Of a DNA stretch of 32,726 nt, positions 15,291-21,060 are shown one piece after another (position 1 is the first letter of the stretch; every line of letters starts with the position of its first letter). The translations under genes and the position numbers were made by a program. The DNA is taken from contig JAFAKE010000041.1 of the NCBI GenBank assembly GCA_019235715.1, forward strand, positions 1-32,726, read 5' to 3'. The DNA is from Vulcanimicrobiota bacterium (GTDB lineage Bacteria > Vulcanimicrobiota > Vulcanimicrobiia > Eremiobacterales > Eremiobacteraceae). The notes under the pieces were generated by a model. It was given only the letters and a program-made list of their open reading frames with translations. It was not told the DNA's origin and made no database searches.

Positions 15291-15643
15291 TGCGCCGTTT
15301 GCTTCTGTTCCCGGATCCGCGTGGCTTTACTGCCGACTCGTTCTTGCAGATAGAAGAGCTTCGCGCGACGGACGCTGCCGCGGCGCACCACGTCGATCTT
15401 CTCGACTTTCGGCGAATGGATCAGAAACGAGCGCTCGACGCCGACGCCGTGCGAGAGGCGGCGGACGGTGAACGTCGCGTTGTCGCCGCCATGACGGCGC
15501 TCGACGACGACGCCTTCAAACGCCTGGATGCGTTCTTTGTTGCCTTCGGTCACGCGCGTGTGCACTTTGACCGTGTCGCCCGGAGCGAAATCGACGGTGC
15601 GCGCCTTGGCATGGCCCGGGCCGAGGGTGCTGGCGAGATTCAT
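15287..15643 (-). CDS. rplS: Ribosomal protein bL19
   Basis: 118 residues, the usual length. Family blocks are clear: [26 protein letters not shown], then [29 protein letters not shown] and [18 protein letters not shown]. bL19 lies at the interface of the two ribosomal subunits. The ATG at 15643 has AGAGGA about 11 bases upstream. It has its own promoter and a leader of roughly 90 bases with a hairpin. It is separated from trmD, its normal neighbour, by a carbonic anhydrase gene. Confidence 0.98.
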   Translation of the reverse strand: MNLASTLGPGHAKARTVDFAPGDTVKVHTRVTEGNKERIQAFEGVVVERRHGGDNATFTVRRLSHGVGVERSFLIHSPKVEKIDVVRRGSVRRAKLFYLQERVGSKATRIREQKQTAQ

Positions 15644-15668
15644 GATGACGGGTTCCTCTGGAGCCGCG

Positions 15669-15697
15669 AAAAAAGCGCCGTCCTCGCAAGGCGCGAC
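15669..15697 (-). promoter_or_regulatory. Attenuator-like hairpin in the rplS leader
   Basis: Read on the minus strand, GCGCC, a 10-base loop region and GGCGC form a stem followed directly by six T residues, about 25 bases before the rplS start. This looks like a rho-independent terminator placed between promoter and gene. The 8-base sequence GGCTCCAG occurs on both sides of it (15712-15719 and 15658-15665). Ribosomal-protein leaders, including a known L19 leader in Bacillus, often control their own gene; whether this one does is inference. Confidence 0.55.
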
Positions 15698-15739
15698 GCC
15701 GCAGCCATGAACTGGAGCCTAAGATGCGAAACGCAGACC

Positions 15740-15769
15740 AGTATAACACACCGCTTGCGCGCGCTTCAA
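15740..15769 (-). promoter_or_regulatory. Sigma-70-type promoter of rplS
   Basis: On the minus strand TTGAAG (15769-15764) and TATACT (15745-15740) are separated by 18 bases. Transcription would begin near 15733, about 90 bases before the rplS start codon. Confidence 0.72.
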
Positions 15770-15794
15770 GCGGCAGGAAGCCCCTCTTAGCGAC

Positions 15795-16574
15795 CTACGC
15801 CTTTTGCAAGAAGATCGTTCGCGAGTTGAGCGGCTGCACGGGGCGGGCGTTCATCGGGAACGCGCGCTTGAACGTGGCGATTTGCTGTGTAGACACGGTG
15901 ATGGGCGCAGTCAACACCATCCAGCGCACGCTCTGCGAGCAGGGCGGCGTCGTCAGCGAACCCTCATACTCGTAATAGCCGCGAGCCGCCGGCAGCGCGT
16001 CGGCGATGTTGACCCAGACGCCGTTGATCGTCTTCTCGCCGGTCTCTTTGAACGGCATCGCCGACCACACCGGCCGCAATGCTTTGTTCTCCGCCCCCTC
16101 GTCCATCAGAACCCCGAGCACCGCGTAGTTGTTGCCCGTGTCTTGATGGACGATGTGAAGCTCCATCGAAGAATGCTTGCCGTCCACGGTGTGTTCGCTC
16201 GGCGTGTGGAAGTGGAACTGTTGGACTTGGTATGCGCTGCCGCGCACCGCGAGCGTGCTGCCCGTGTCATAGTTCACCTGAACGGTGTGGCCGTTGTTGA
16301 GGATCTTGAGCTCGGTCACGCGATAGTCGATCTCCAACTCGCCGATCGACGTCGGCACCGCGCCGACGATATTGACGGGCGATTGCTGCGTTCCCGATGC
16401 GCACGTGGCGTAATCCGATTCGAGCTGGCCCCAATGATCGGGACCGGCGTCTCCGCTGTAGCCCCAATGCACGCCGCCGCCGGAGGCGCGCGCAGATCCG
16501 ATGCGGAGAGCGCTGCACACTGAACATGCCAACAAACCGGCGCCCAAGTGCCGCAGAAGCTCGCGTCGTTTCAT
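15795..16574 (-). CDS. Alpha-type carbonic anhydrase, Tat-type signal
   Basis: 259 residues. MKRRELLRHLGAGLLACSV is a twin-arginine-like signal. The mature enzyme has the alpha-CA landmarks: HWGQLESDYATCASGTQQSPVNI, the zinc ligands in QFHFHTPSEH (two His) and MELHIVH (third His and the conserved Glu), and GSLTTPPCSQSVRWMVL with the catalytic-site Thr. Two cysteines, one in YATCASG and one in PPCSQ, match the disulfide of bacterial periplasmic enzymes. It hydrates carbon dioxide to bicarbonate in the periplasm. It sits between trmD and rplS, 51 bases after trmD, and breaks up a conserved translation cluster. A tatA gene lies 1.8 kb away. Confidence 0.95.
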   Translation of the reverse strand: MKRRELLRHLGAGLLACSVCSALRIGSARASGGGVHWGYSGDAGPDHWGQLESDYATCASGTQQSPVNIVGAVPTSIGELEIDYRVTELKILNNGHTVQVNYDTGSTLAVRGSAYQVQQFHFHTPSEHTVDGKHSSMELHIVHQDTGNNYAVLGVLMDEGAENKALRPVWSAMPFKETGEKTINGVWVNIADALPAARGYYEYEGSLTTPPCSQSVRWMVLTAPITVSTQQIATFKRAFPMNARPVQPLNSRTIFLQKA

Positions 16575-16625
16575 CCGATCCCCTTTCCCTCGCGAACGCT
16601 TTTCGACGGGGGGACGCCGCGGCCC

Positions 16626-17306
16626 TTAGCGTTCGAGGTCTGGGCGGCGTGCGCGGGTGCGCGTGCGCGCTTGCTCGCCGCGCCACGTAGCGATCTTGCC
16701 ATGGTCGCCGCTGCGCAACACGTCAGGCACCGCGATGCCGCGGAACACGGCCGGCCGAGTGTAGTGCGGCCAATCGAGCTCGCCCTGCGCGAACGAATCT
16801 TCGGCGGCGCTTTGCGCCGTTATCGCGCCGGGCAAAAGTCGCACGCACGCGTCGACGAATGCGAGCGCGGGTATTTCGCCGCCGGTGAGCACGAAATCGC
16901 CGAGCGACACCTCGCGTGCGGGTACGAGATCGTAGAAACGCTCGTCGATGCCCTCGTAGTGACCGCACACGATGATCAGGCGGTCGAGCGCGGACCATTG
17001 CGCGGCCAAGGCGTGGTCGAAGCGCGCTCCGGCCGGCGAGGGCACGACGACCAGCGTGCGGGTGGGCACGTTGAGGTCGCGACCGAGGAGGTCCTCGACG
17101 CAGGCGATGAGCGGAGCCAGGCGCATGACCATTCCCGCTCCGCCGCCATAGGGCGCGTCATCGGCGCGCTCGCCGGCCGGCACGTACTGCCACAGGTCGT
17201 GCACGCGGATATCGACGAGCTTCTTACCTTGCGCGCGTCCGAGGATGCTGCCGGAAATGATAGGTTCGAAAAATGCACGAAAGAGCGTGACGATGTCGAT
17301 GCGCAT
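16626..17306 (-). CDS. trmD: tRNA (guanine-37-N1)-methyltransferase TrmD
   Basis: 226 residues. The start MRIDIVTLF is the family's usual opening. The SPOUT-knot motifs are intact: PYGGGAGMVMR, VCGHYEGIDERF and GDFVLTGGEIPALAF. SAM is bound in this knot and the enzyme methylates G37 next to the anticodon, which prevents +1 frameshifting. A short Arg-rich tail (RTRTRARRPDLER) ends it. Its start codon overlaps the start of the divergent TPR gene through the shared palindrome ATGCGCAT. rimM, the usual upstream neighbour, is not here. Confidence 0.96.
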   Translation of the reverse strand: MRIDIVTLFRAFFEPIISGSILGRAQGKKLVDIRVHDLWQYVPAGERADDAPYGGGAGMVMRLAPLIACVEDLLGRDLNVPTRTLVVVPSPAGARFDHALAAQWSALDRLIIVCGHYEGIDERFYDLVPAREVSLGDFVLTGGEIPALAFVDACVRLLPGAITAQSAAEDSFAQGELDWPHYTRPAVFRGIAVPDVLRSGDHGKIATWRGEQARTRTRARRPDLER

Positions 17307-17778
17307 CGGGTCGAGCGATTTTCACAACGATCCCGCGACGCCCTTCGAACGCGGACTGCAAGCGCTTGGACAACGCGAGTACGAGCTCGCGATCGCGCTG
17401 TTCACGCAGGCCGTCGAGCAGGGCGATCGCCGCGCTGAAGCGCTGACCAAGCGCGGCGTGTGCCGGCTTCGCCTCGAAGACCGCCGCGCAGCCGCTGCCG
17501 ACTTCGAGGCCGCGCTGGCGGAAAATCCCAAACATGCGCCGGCGCTGACGGATCTGGGCAACCTTGCGCTGGAAGCGGGCCGGCTAGACGAAGCGCGCGC
17601 GCGTTACGAAGCAGCGATTACCGCGGACGCCGATTATGCGCTCGCGCACCACAACTACGCCGTGCTGCTCAAACGCGAGGGGCGCGTCGGCGAATCCGTG
17701 CGCGAGCTGCGCCTCGCCGCCAAACTCGAGAACGGATCGATCTGGGATTTCCTATCCGGCAGACGGCGCAGGACGTGA
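17299..17778 (+). CDS. TPR-repeat protein
   Basis: 159 residues from the ATG at 17299 (other in-frame starts at 17287, 17293). Three to four tetratricopeptide units are visible: FERGLQALGQREYELAIALFTQAVEQ, AEALTKRGVCRLRLEDRRAAAADFEAALAENP, APALTDLGNLALEAGRLDEARARYEAAITADA and YALAHHNYAVLLKREGRVGESVRELRLAAKLE. There is no signal peptide. TPRs bind partner proteins; no enzymatic domain is present. The start overlaps trmD on the other strand. The end is 4 bases from the stop of the convergent unknown gene. Partner unknown. Confidence 0.85.
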   Translation: MRIGSSDFHNDPATPFERGLQALGQREYELAIALFTQAVEQGDRRAEALTKRGVCRLRLEDRRAAAADFEAALAENPKHAPALTDLGNLALEAGRLDEARARYEAAITADADYALAHHNYAVLLKREGRVGESVRELRLAAKLENGSIWDFLSGRRRRT

Positions 17779-17782
17779 CGCG

Positions 17783-18262
17783 CTAGCGTTTGCCCGGCTC
17801 GACGACCTCGACGACTTCCGCCTTTTTGATGTCTTCCAGGTATTCGAATAGCTGCGGCAGCGAGATGCGCTCGAGCGCCGTACGCGGCGGCGCCTTGCCC
17901 TCTTCGCCTTCGTCGCGCAGGTAATAGCGCACGTCGAAATCGCCTGCCTCGTCGGTGTAAAAGGCGACGGCGAAGGTCTTGCCTTCATCGTAGATGCGCA
18001 TCGCGTGCGGGTTGAGGATTTCGATCGAATGCGCGGGGTGGTTGCCGTCGAACAGCGTCACGACCAGGTCGTTCTGCCCGCTCACCTCGACCTGACCGAG
18101 CAAGAACACGTTCTTGACGGAGAAGAGCTGGCGCGTGCTGCGATGCCGCGTCGACATCTCGTAGAAGACGTAATGGTGCACGAAACGCGCAAGAATCTTC
18201 TTGAGCGTCGCGAGCGAAGCGACCGGGTCCTCACGCTGACCCTTTGTGTAGAATATCTTCAA
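17783..18262 (-). CDS. Conserved-looking hypothetical protein, cytoplasmic
   Basis: 159 residues starting MKIFYTKGQREDPVASLATLKK. There is no signal or membrane segment. Aromatic-rich strands alternate with turns (HHYVFYEMSTRHRST, VFLLGQVEVSGQNDLVVTLFDG, SIEILNPHAMRIYDEGKTFAVAFYTDEAGDFDVRYYLRD), suggesting a beta-rich fold with a C-terminal helical, acidic part (LPQLFEYLEDIKKAEVVEVVEPGKR). I recognise no family. It diverges from tatA over 108 bases that hold a palindrome, and converges with the TPR gene. The regular composition argues that it is a real gene. Confidence 0.75.
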   Translation of the reverse strand: MKIFYTKGQREDPVASLATLKKILARFVHHYVFYEMSTRHRSTRQLFSVKNVFLLGQVEVSGQNDLVVTLFDGNHPAHSIEILNPHAMRIYDEGKTFAVAFYTDEAGDFDVRYYLRDEGEEGKAPPRTALERISLPQLFEYLEDIKKAEVVEVVEPGKR

Positions 18263-18339
18263 CGAAACGCCCCGCCGGTGAGGAATCGAGCGACCTTGGG
18301 AGCCCGGGCGTGCGACAGACCAGGGAGCTGCAGCGGGCT

Positions 18340-18354
18340 GGACAAAGTTTGTCC
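18340..18354. promoter_or_regulatory. Perfect palindrome upstream of tatA
   Basis: GGACAAAGTTTGTCC: two 7-base arms around a single central base, lying 16 bases before the tatA start codon in the 108-base divergent gap. A 1-base spacer makes an RNA hairpin impossible, so a dimeric regulator-binding site is the better reading. Confidence 0.5.
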
Positions 18355-18370
18355 TACGGCCTGAAAATAC

Positions 18371-18709
18371 ATGCTGAGCCCTTCAGACACCATCCTCATC
18401 TTCGTCGTCGCGCTGCTGCTGTTCGGACCAGAGCATCTGCCGCGCATCGCCCGCCAGCTGGGCGATGCGATGCGCCACGTGCAGGCGACGACCAACTCGT
18501 TCATGTCAGAGATGGAGCGAGCTGCCGCGGCATCCGAACGCCCCGCCTCGACCTGGTCGCCGCCGCCGGACGATGCGTTGCGCGAGCGTACGATTGAGAC
18601 GGACTATGCGTTAGAGATGCCGGGCGCGCGATTGCACGCCGAAGACGAGCCGGCACCGGACGAGCCGCCCGCGCCGGGCGCGCCGATCAATCCGAATCCT
18701 GGCCCGTGA
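18371..18709 (+). CDS. tatA: Sec-independent translocase subunit TatA/TatB
   Basis: 112 residues. It has one N-terminal membrane helix (DTILIFVVALLLFGPEHLP), the FGPEHLPRIARQLG hinge and amphipathic helix, and a long acidic/Pro-rich tail. The F-G-P-E-x-L-P form occurs in both TatA and TatB, so the paralog is uncertain. The Tat system exports folded proteins, such as the Tat-signal carbonic anhydrase encoded nearby. No tatC is in the window. The 3' end overlaps the convergent transglycosylase gene by 23 bases. Confidence 0.88.
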   Translation: MLSPSDTILIFVVALLLFGPEHLPRIARQLGDAMRHVQATTNSFMSEMERAAAASERPASTWSPPPDDALRERTIETDYALEMPGARLHAEDEPAPDEPPAPGAPINPNPGP

Positions 18710-19271
18710 GGTGGCGCCAGAGCGAGATCACTTTGAACACGTAGTTGACGGTTTCGTCGTAGGGCGGAACGCCGCCGTAGCGGTCGACCGCGCCGGTTCC
18801 CGCATTGTAGGCCGCAATGGCGCGCACGAAACAATCCTGCGCATCCAGATATGAGTAGTGCTCGATATTGCCTTTGAGCGTCAGTACCGTCGCGTGGATG
18901 TTCTGATCGATATTCTCAACGTCGGTCACATTATCGCTCGCCGCCGTGCTCGGCATCAGCTGTCCGAGACCGCGCGCGCCGGCGCTGCTGCGCGCCGTCG
19001 GGTCGAAGGAGCTCTCTGTCGCGACGATGGCGACGACGAGTCGCGGATCGACTTTCTGATCCCACGACTCGCGCATGATGGCGGCGACGATCTCTTCGGC
19101 CTCGGGCTGGTCTATGCCGGGATTGAAATAGCGGATCGCGTTGACGTAGGCCGTCATGACCTGCGGGGCGGTGACGTGGTGCAGCGAGCTTGCAGCCGCC
19201 GCGGGCCGCGCCCACAGCATTGCACCCGAGCATAGAAGCGCGATGAGCACGAGCTCGATGACGCGTCGCAT
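18687..19271 (-). CDS. Lytic transglycosylase (SLT domain), exported
   Basis: 194 residues from the ATG at 19271, chosen because the signal peptide begins there (MRRVIELVLIALLCSG to PAAAASS); an upstream ATG at 19370 would add 33 polar residues. SLT motifs: VVAIVATESSFDPTARSS (catalytic Glu), GARGLGQLMPSTA and AIAAYNAGTGAV. It cleaves peptidoglycan with formation of anhydromuramic ends, in the periplasm. It is the fourth gene of a minus-strand set rplU-prp-small membrane protein-SLT, separated from the previous gene by 98 bases that hold a strong hairpin. Confidence 0.92.
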   Translation of the reverse strand: MRRVIELVLIALLCSGAMLWARPAAAASSLHHVTAPQVMTAYVNAIRYFNPGIDQPEAEEIVAAIMRESWDQKVDPRLVVAIVATESSFDPTARSSAGARGLGQLMPSTAASDNVTDVENIDQNIHATVLTLKGNIEHYSYLDAQDCFVRAIAAYNAGTGAVDRYGGVPPYDETVNYVFKVISLWRHLTGQDSD

Positions 19272-19311
19272 ACGAATAGGTATATCGGCGCAGCGCCGGC
19301 CGACATGAAGA

Positions 19312-19334
19312 CGCCGCCCCACGTTGGGGCGGCG
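19312..19334 (-). terminator. Strong hairpin between the small membrane protein gene and the transglycosylase gene
   Basis: CGCCGCCCC (19312-19320) and GGGGCGGCG (19326-19334) form a perfect 9-bp stem with a 5-base loop. On the minus strand only TCTTC follows rather than a T run, so it may be a partial terminator, attenuator or mRNA-processing stem separating the two genes. Confidence 0.45.
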
Positions 19335-19369
19335 CTCACCGTGGCGGTCGCTCGGGCCAGGCGCAGACA

Positions 19370-19624
19370 TCAGAACTTGAGCTGCGAGCGGACCTCGGCG
19401 ACGCGTTCTTCGACGAATTTGGTGACCGATCTGCGCAGCGCTTCGCGGTGGTCTTCCTCGAGCCGGTTGTAGATCACAAAACCTGCGGTCGCGACCACTG
19501 CGCCGATAATGCCGGCGACAAGCGCGCCGCGCAGTTCGGCGGAGCCCTCATCAGACGGCGGCGGCACGCTGGGGCGCTGGCTCGCGCCGTTGGGCAATGC
19601 GTCGCGTTCGGTAGGCGAATCCAT
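19370..19624 (-). CDS. Small single-helix membrane protein
   Basis: 84 residues from the ATG at 19624, which has AAAGGAG 10 bases upstream; a TTG at 19633 in frame is too close to that site. It has a polar Pro/Ser-rich N-terminus, one membrane helix (ALVAGIIGAVVATAGFVIY) and a charged amphipathic C-terminus (RLEEDHREALRRSVTKFVEERVAEVRSQ). I recognise no family. It follows prp at the position where rpmA (bL27) would normally lie, but it has nothing in common with bL27. Confidence 0.75.
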   Translation of the reverse strand: MDSPTERDALPNGASQRPSVPPPSDEGSAELRGALVAGIIGAVVATAGFVIYNRLEEDHREALRRSVTKFVEERVAEVRSQLKF

Positions 19625-19629
19625 CTCGC

Positions 19630-20019
19630 TCAAACTCCTTTGCGGGGCCGATGGTGTTCAGCCCGCGTGCGGGGCACACCTGTGCGCGAGAGCACGCGCA
19701 GCTCCTTCGGGTATTCGCGCGCGATCGCGCGCAGGCCGGACACCGCCGTCTCCAGCACGGCCTGCGCGCGCGCGTTGTCAGGCTCTAAGATTTCCAACAC
19801 GTAGTCGCCCTCGGGTTCGTCGCGGACGACGGCGTTGGCGCCCGCGTGGCGGACGACGCCATACGCGGCGGACTGCACGAGCGCGCTCACGCCGGCGCAG
19901 ACGATATCTTCGCCTGCGGCCGCCAGCCGCGAATGTCCGCCGACTAAGACTTCGACGATGCGCCCCGCGCGCCGCTGGACGGTGACGGTGAGCTGGGGCT
20001 TAGAGCGAGATCTTCTCAA
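19630..20019 (-). CDS. prp: Ribosomal-processing cysteine protease Prp
   Basis: 129 residues from a TTG at 20019 that overlaps the rplU end by 20 bases. No ATG or GTG is available near, so the start is uncertain. The signature GHSRLAAAGEDIVCAGVSALVQ has the catalytic His and Cys 12 residues apart, as in known Prp. In Firmicutes and relatives Prp removes an N-terminal extension from ribosomal protein bL27, and its gene lies between rplU and rpmA. Here rplU precedes it as expected but rpmA does not follow. The C-terminal tail (TRAEHHRPRKGV) is basic. Confidence 0.88.
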   Translation of the reverse strand: MRRSRSKPQLTVTVQRRAGRIVEVLVGGHSRLAAAGEDIVCAGVSALVQSAAYGVVRHAGANAVVRDEPEGDYVLEILEPDNARAQAVLETAVSGLRAIAREYPKELRVLSRTGVPRTRAEHHRPRKGV

Positions 20020-20311
20020 TGCGCAGCTCGGTGACCGGCTGCCGGTGTCCGCGGCGCTTGCGGATGCGCTTTTTGGGCTTGTAGTGGAAAACCATGATCT
20101 TGCGGTCCTTGCCCTGACGCACGATCGTCGCGGTGACCTTGGCGTTGGCGACGAGCGGCGAACCGACGCGCAGCTCGTTGCCGTCGTGTGCGAGCACCAC
20201 ACGCTCGAACACGATCTTCGAGTCGGCATCGCCCGCGACGCCGTCGACGCGGATCACGTCGCCCTCGCTGACCTTGAGTTGCCTGCCGTTGGCTTCGATG
20301 ACGGCGTACAT
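20000..20311 (-). CDS. rplU: Ribosomal protein bL21
   Basis: 103 residues, the normal length, starting MYAVIEANGRQLKVSEGD as in the family. The C-terminal KPKKRIRKRRGHRQPVTELRI is the conserved RNA-binding part. An upstream in-frame extension is possible but contains the leader hairpin and promoter-proximal RNA, so the ATG at 20311 is preferred, with GGAAGGAAG about 12 bases before it. It sits in front of prp with a 20-base overlap. It has its own promoter, divergent from speD. Confidence 0.97.
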   Translation of the reverse strand: MYAVIEANGRQLKVSEGDVIRVDGVAGDADSKIVFERVVLAHDGNELRVGSPLVANAKVTATIVRQGKDRKIMVFHYKPKKRIRKRRGHRQPVTELRIEKISL

Positions 20312-20346
20312 GTATGACGTGTCTTCCTTCCTTATATATATAGGAG

Positions 20347-20366
20347 CGGTCGAACGTCTTCGACCG
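20347..20366 (-). promoter_or_regulatory. Perfect 8-bp hairpin in the rplU leader
   Basis: CGGTCGAA (20347-20354) and TTCGACCG (20359-20366) around a 4-base loop; on the minus strand it is followed by an AT-only run (TATATATATA) and then the ribosome-binding site. The rplU leader is about 115 bases. L21 leaders are known regulatory RNAs in Firmicutes; similarity to those cannot be judged by eye. Confidence 0.55.
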
Positions 20367-20430
20367 TCCGCGCGCTGCCGCATCCACGCCCGCATAGAAT
20401 CCCGGCGCTGCACGCGCGCGACAAGCGAGA

Positions 20431-20460
20431 ATGGTATCACAGGCCGCTCGAACACGTCAA
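20431..20460 (-). promoter_or_regulatory. Sigma-70-type promoter of rplU with extended -10
   Basis: On the minus strand TTGACG (20460-20455), 18-base spacer, then TACCAT (20436-20431) preceded by TGA, which gives an extended -10 (TGnTACCAT). Transcription would start near 20424. Confidence 0.72.
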
Positions 20461-20494
20461 ACGGTCACGTCCCGCATCACGGTTCCGAAAACTA

Positions 20495-20523
20495 TTTACA
20501 AAAGAATGCAAATAGCCTAATAT
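20495..20523 (+). promoter_or_regulatory. Sigma-70-type promoter of speD and possibly of the long downstream operon
   Basis: TTTACA (20495-20500) and TAATAT (20518-20523) with an optimal 17-base spacer. Transcription would start near 20530. The -35 boxes of this promoter and of the divergent rplU promoter are 34 bases apart. Confidence 0.8.
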
Positions 20524-20534
20524 TCGTACTTGGT

Positions 20535-20610
20535 ACGTGGGACGCCCCACGTTTTGCACCCGACCACTGGAGGTGGGATCTCCCTGCTCGTTTACCCTGT
20601 GGGGGGTCGG
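20535..20610 (+). promoter_or_regulatory. Structured 5' leader of speD
   Basis: The predicted mRNA has about 84 bases before the likely start. ACGTGGG (20535-20541) and CCCACGT (20546-20552) form a perfect 7-bp hairpin. CCGACC (20560-20565) can pair with GGTCGG (20605-20610), enclosing GGAG/CTCC (20569-20572 with 20580-20583) and ending 3 bases before the TTG start, so the G-run that would serve as ribosome-binding site (20601-20606) is partly paired. This could be a control element, but no known riboswitch was recognised. Confidence 0.5.
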
Positions 20611-20613
20611 TTA

Positions 20614-21060
20614 TTGAAAGAACCCGGAGCTCTCGGAACCCATATCATCGTTGAACTGTCGGATTGTAATCCGAGCACACTCAGCGACGTCGACAAAGTC
20701 GCTACCATCCTCGTCGCGGCGGCCAAAGAAGCCAACGCGGAGATTCTGCAGACGGCATTTCATCGTTTCACGCCACAAGGCGTCAGCGGTGTCGTCGTGA
20801 TCGCAGAATCGCACCTGTCGATCCACACGTGGCCAGAGTACGGTTATGCGGCCATGGATATCTACACGTGCGGCGAGAAGACCGAGCCTTGGAAAGCCTG
20901 CCGCTACGCAGCCGCAGAGTTCCAGGCCAAGCAGATGCTCACCACGGAAGTGCGCCGCGGGATGACCAACGAAGACGGCGTCTACAGCCACAGCGTCGGC
21001 CGTAAGACGTCGGGGGTCGAGCCCGTTGCCAAAAACCGAAAACTTTCAGTGGTACGTTGA
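20614..21060 (+). CDS. speD: S-adenosylmethionine decarboxylase proenzyme
   Basis: 148 residues from a TTG at 20614; a GTG at 20599 is an alternative. An earlier in-frame TTG at 20530 coincides with the predicted transcription start and cannot be used. The N-terminus ALGTHIIVELSDCN matches the family opening. The self-cleavage site is ESHLSIHTWPE: Ser66 becomes the pyruvoyl group, with His71 and Cys86 (YTCGE) as helpers, in the same spacing as the Thermotoga enzyme. The enzyme decarboxylates SAM to give the aminopropyl donor for polyamines. Cytoplasmic. The end overlaps speE by 35 bases. The C-terminal tail after the core is about 30 residues longer than in short relatives. Confidence 0.93.
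   Translation: MKEPGALGTHIIVELSDCNPSTLSDVDKVATILVAAAKEANAEILQTAFHRFTPQGVSGVVVIAESHLSIHTWPEYGYAAMDIYTCGEKTEPWKACRYAAAEFQAKQMLTTEVRRGMTNEDGVYSHSVGRKTSGVEPVAKNRKLSVVR

Noticed and set aside
13629-15353. 574-codon plus-strand open frame antisense to lepB2 and overlapping the MFS gene
   Set aside because: It is Arg/Asp/His-rich with no recognisable domain and lies opposite genes with clear motifs; long antisense frames are expected in GC-rich DNA.
16548-17438. 296-codon plus-strand open frame antisense to trmD
   Set aside because: trmD has all SPOUT motifs on the other strand, and the plus frame shows no domain.
20530-20613. N-terminal extension of SpeD from the TTG at 20530
   Set aside because: The predicted transcription start coincides with that codon, and SpeD proteins normally begin a few residues before the GxHxxxEL block.
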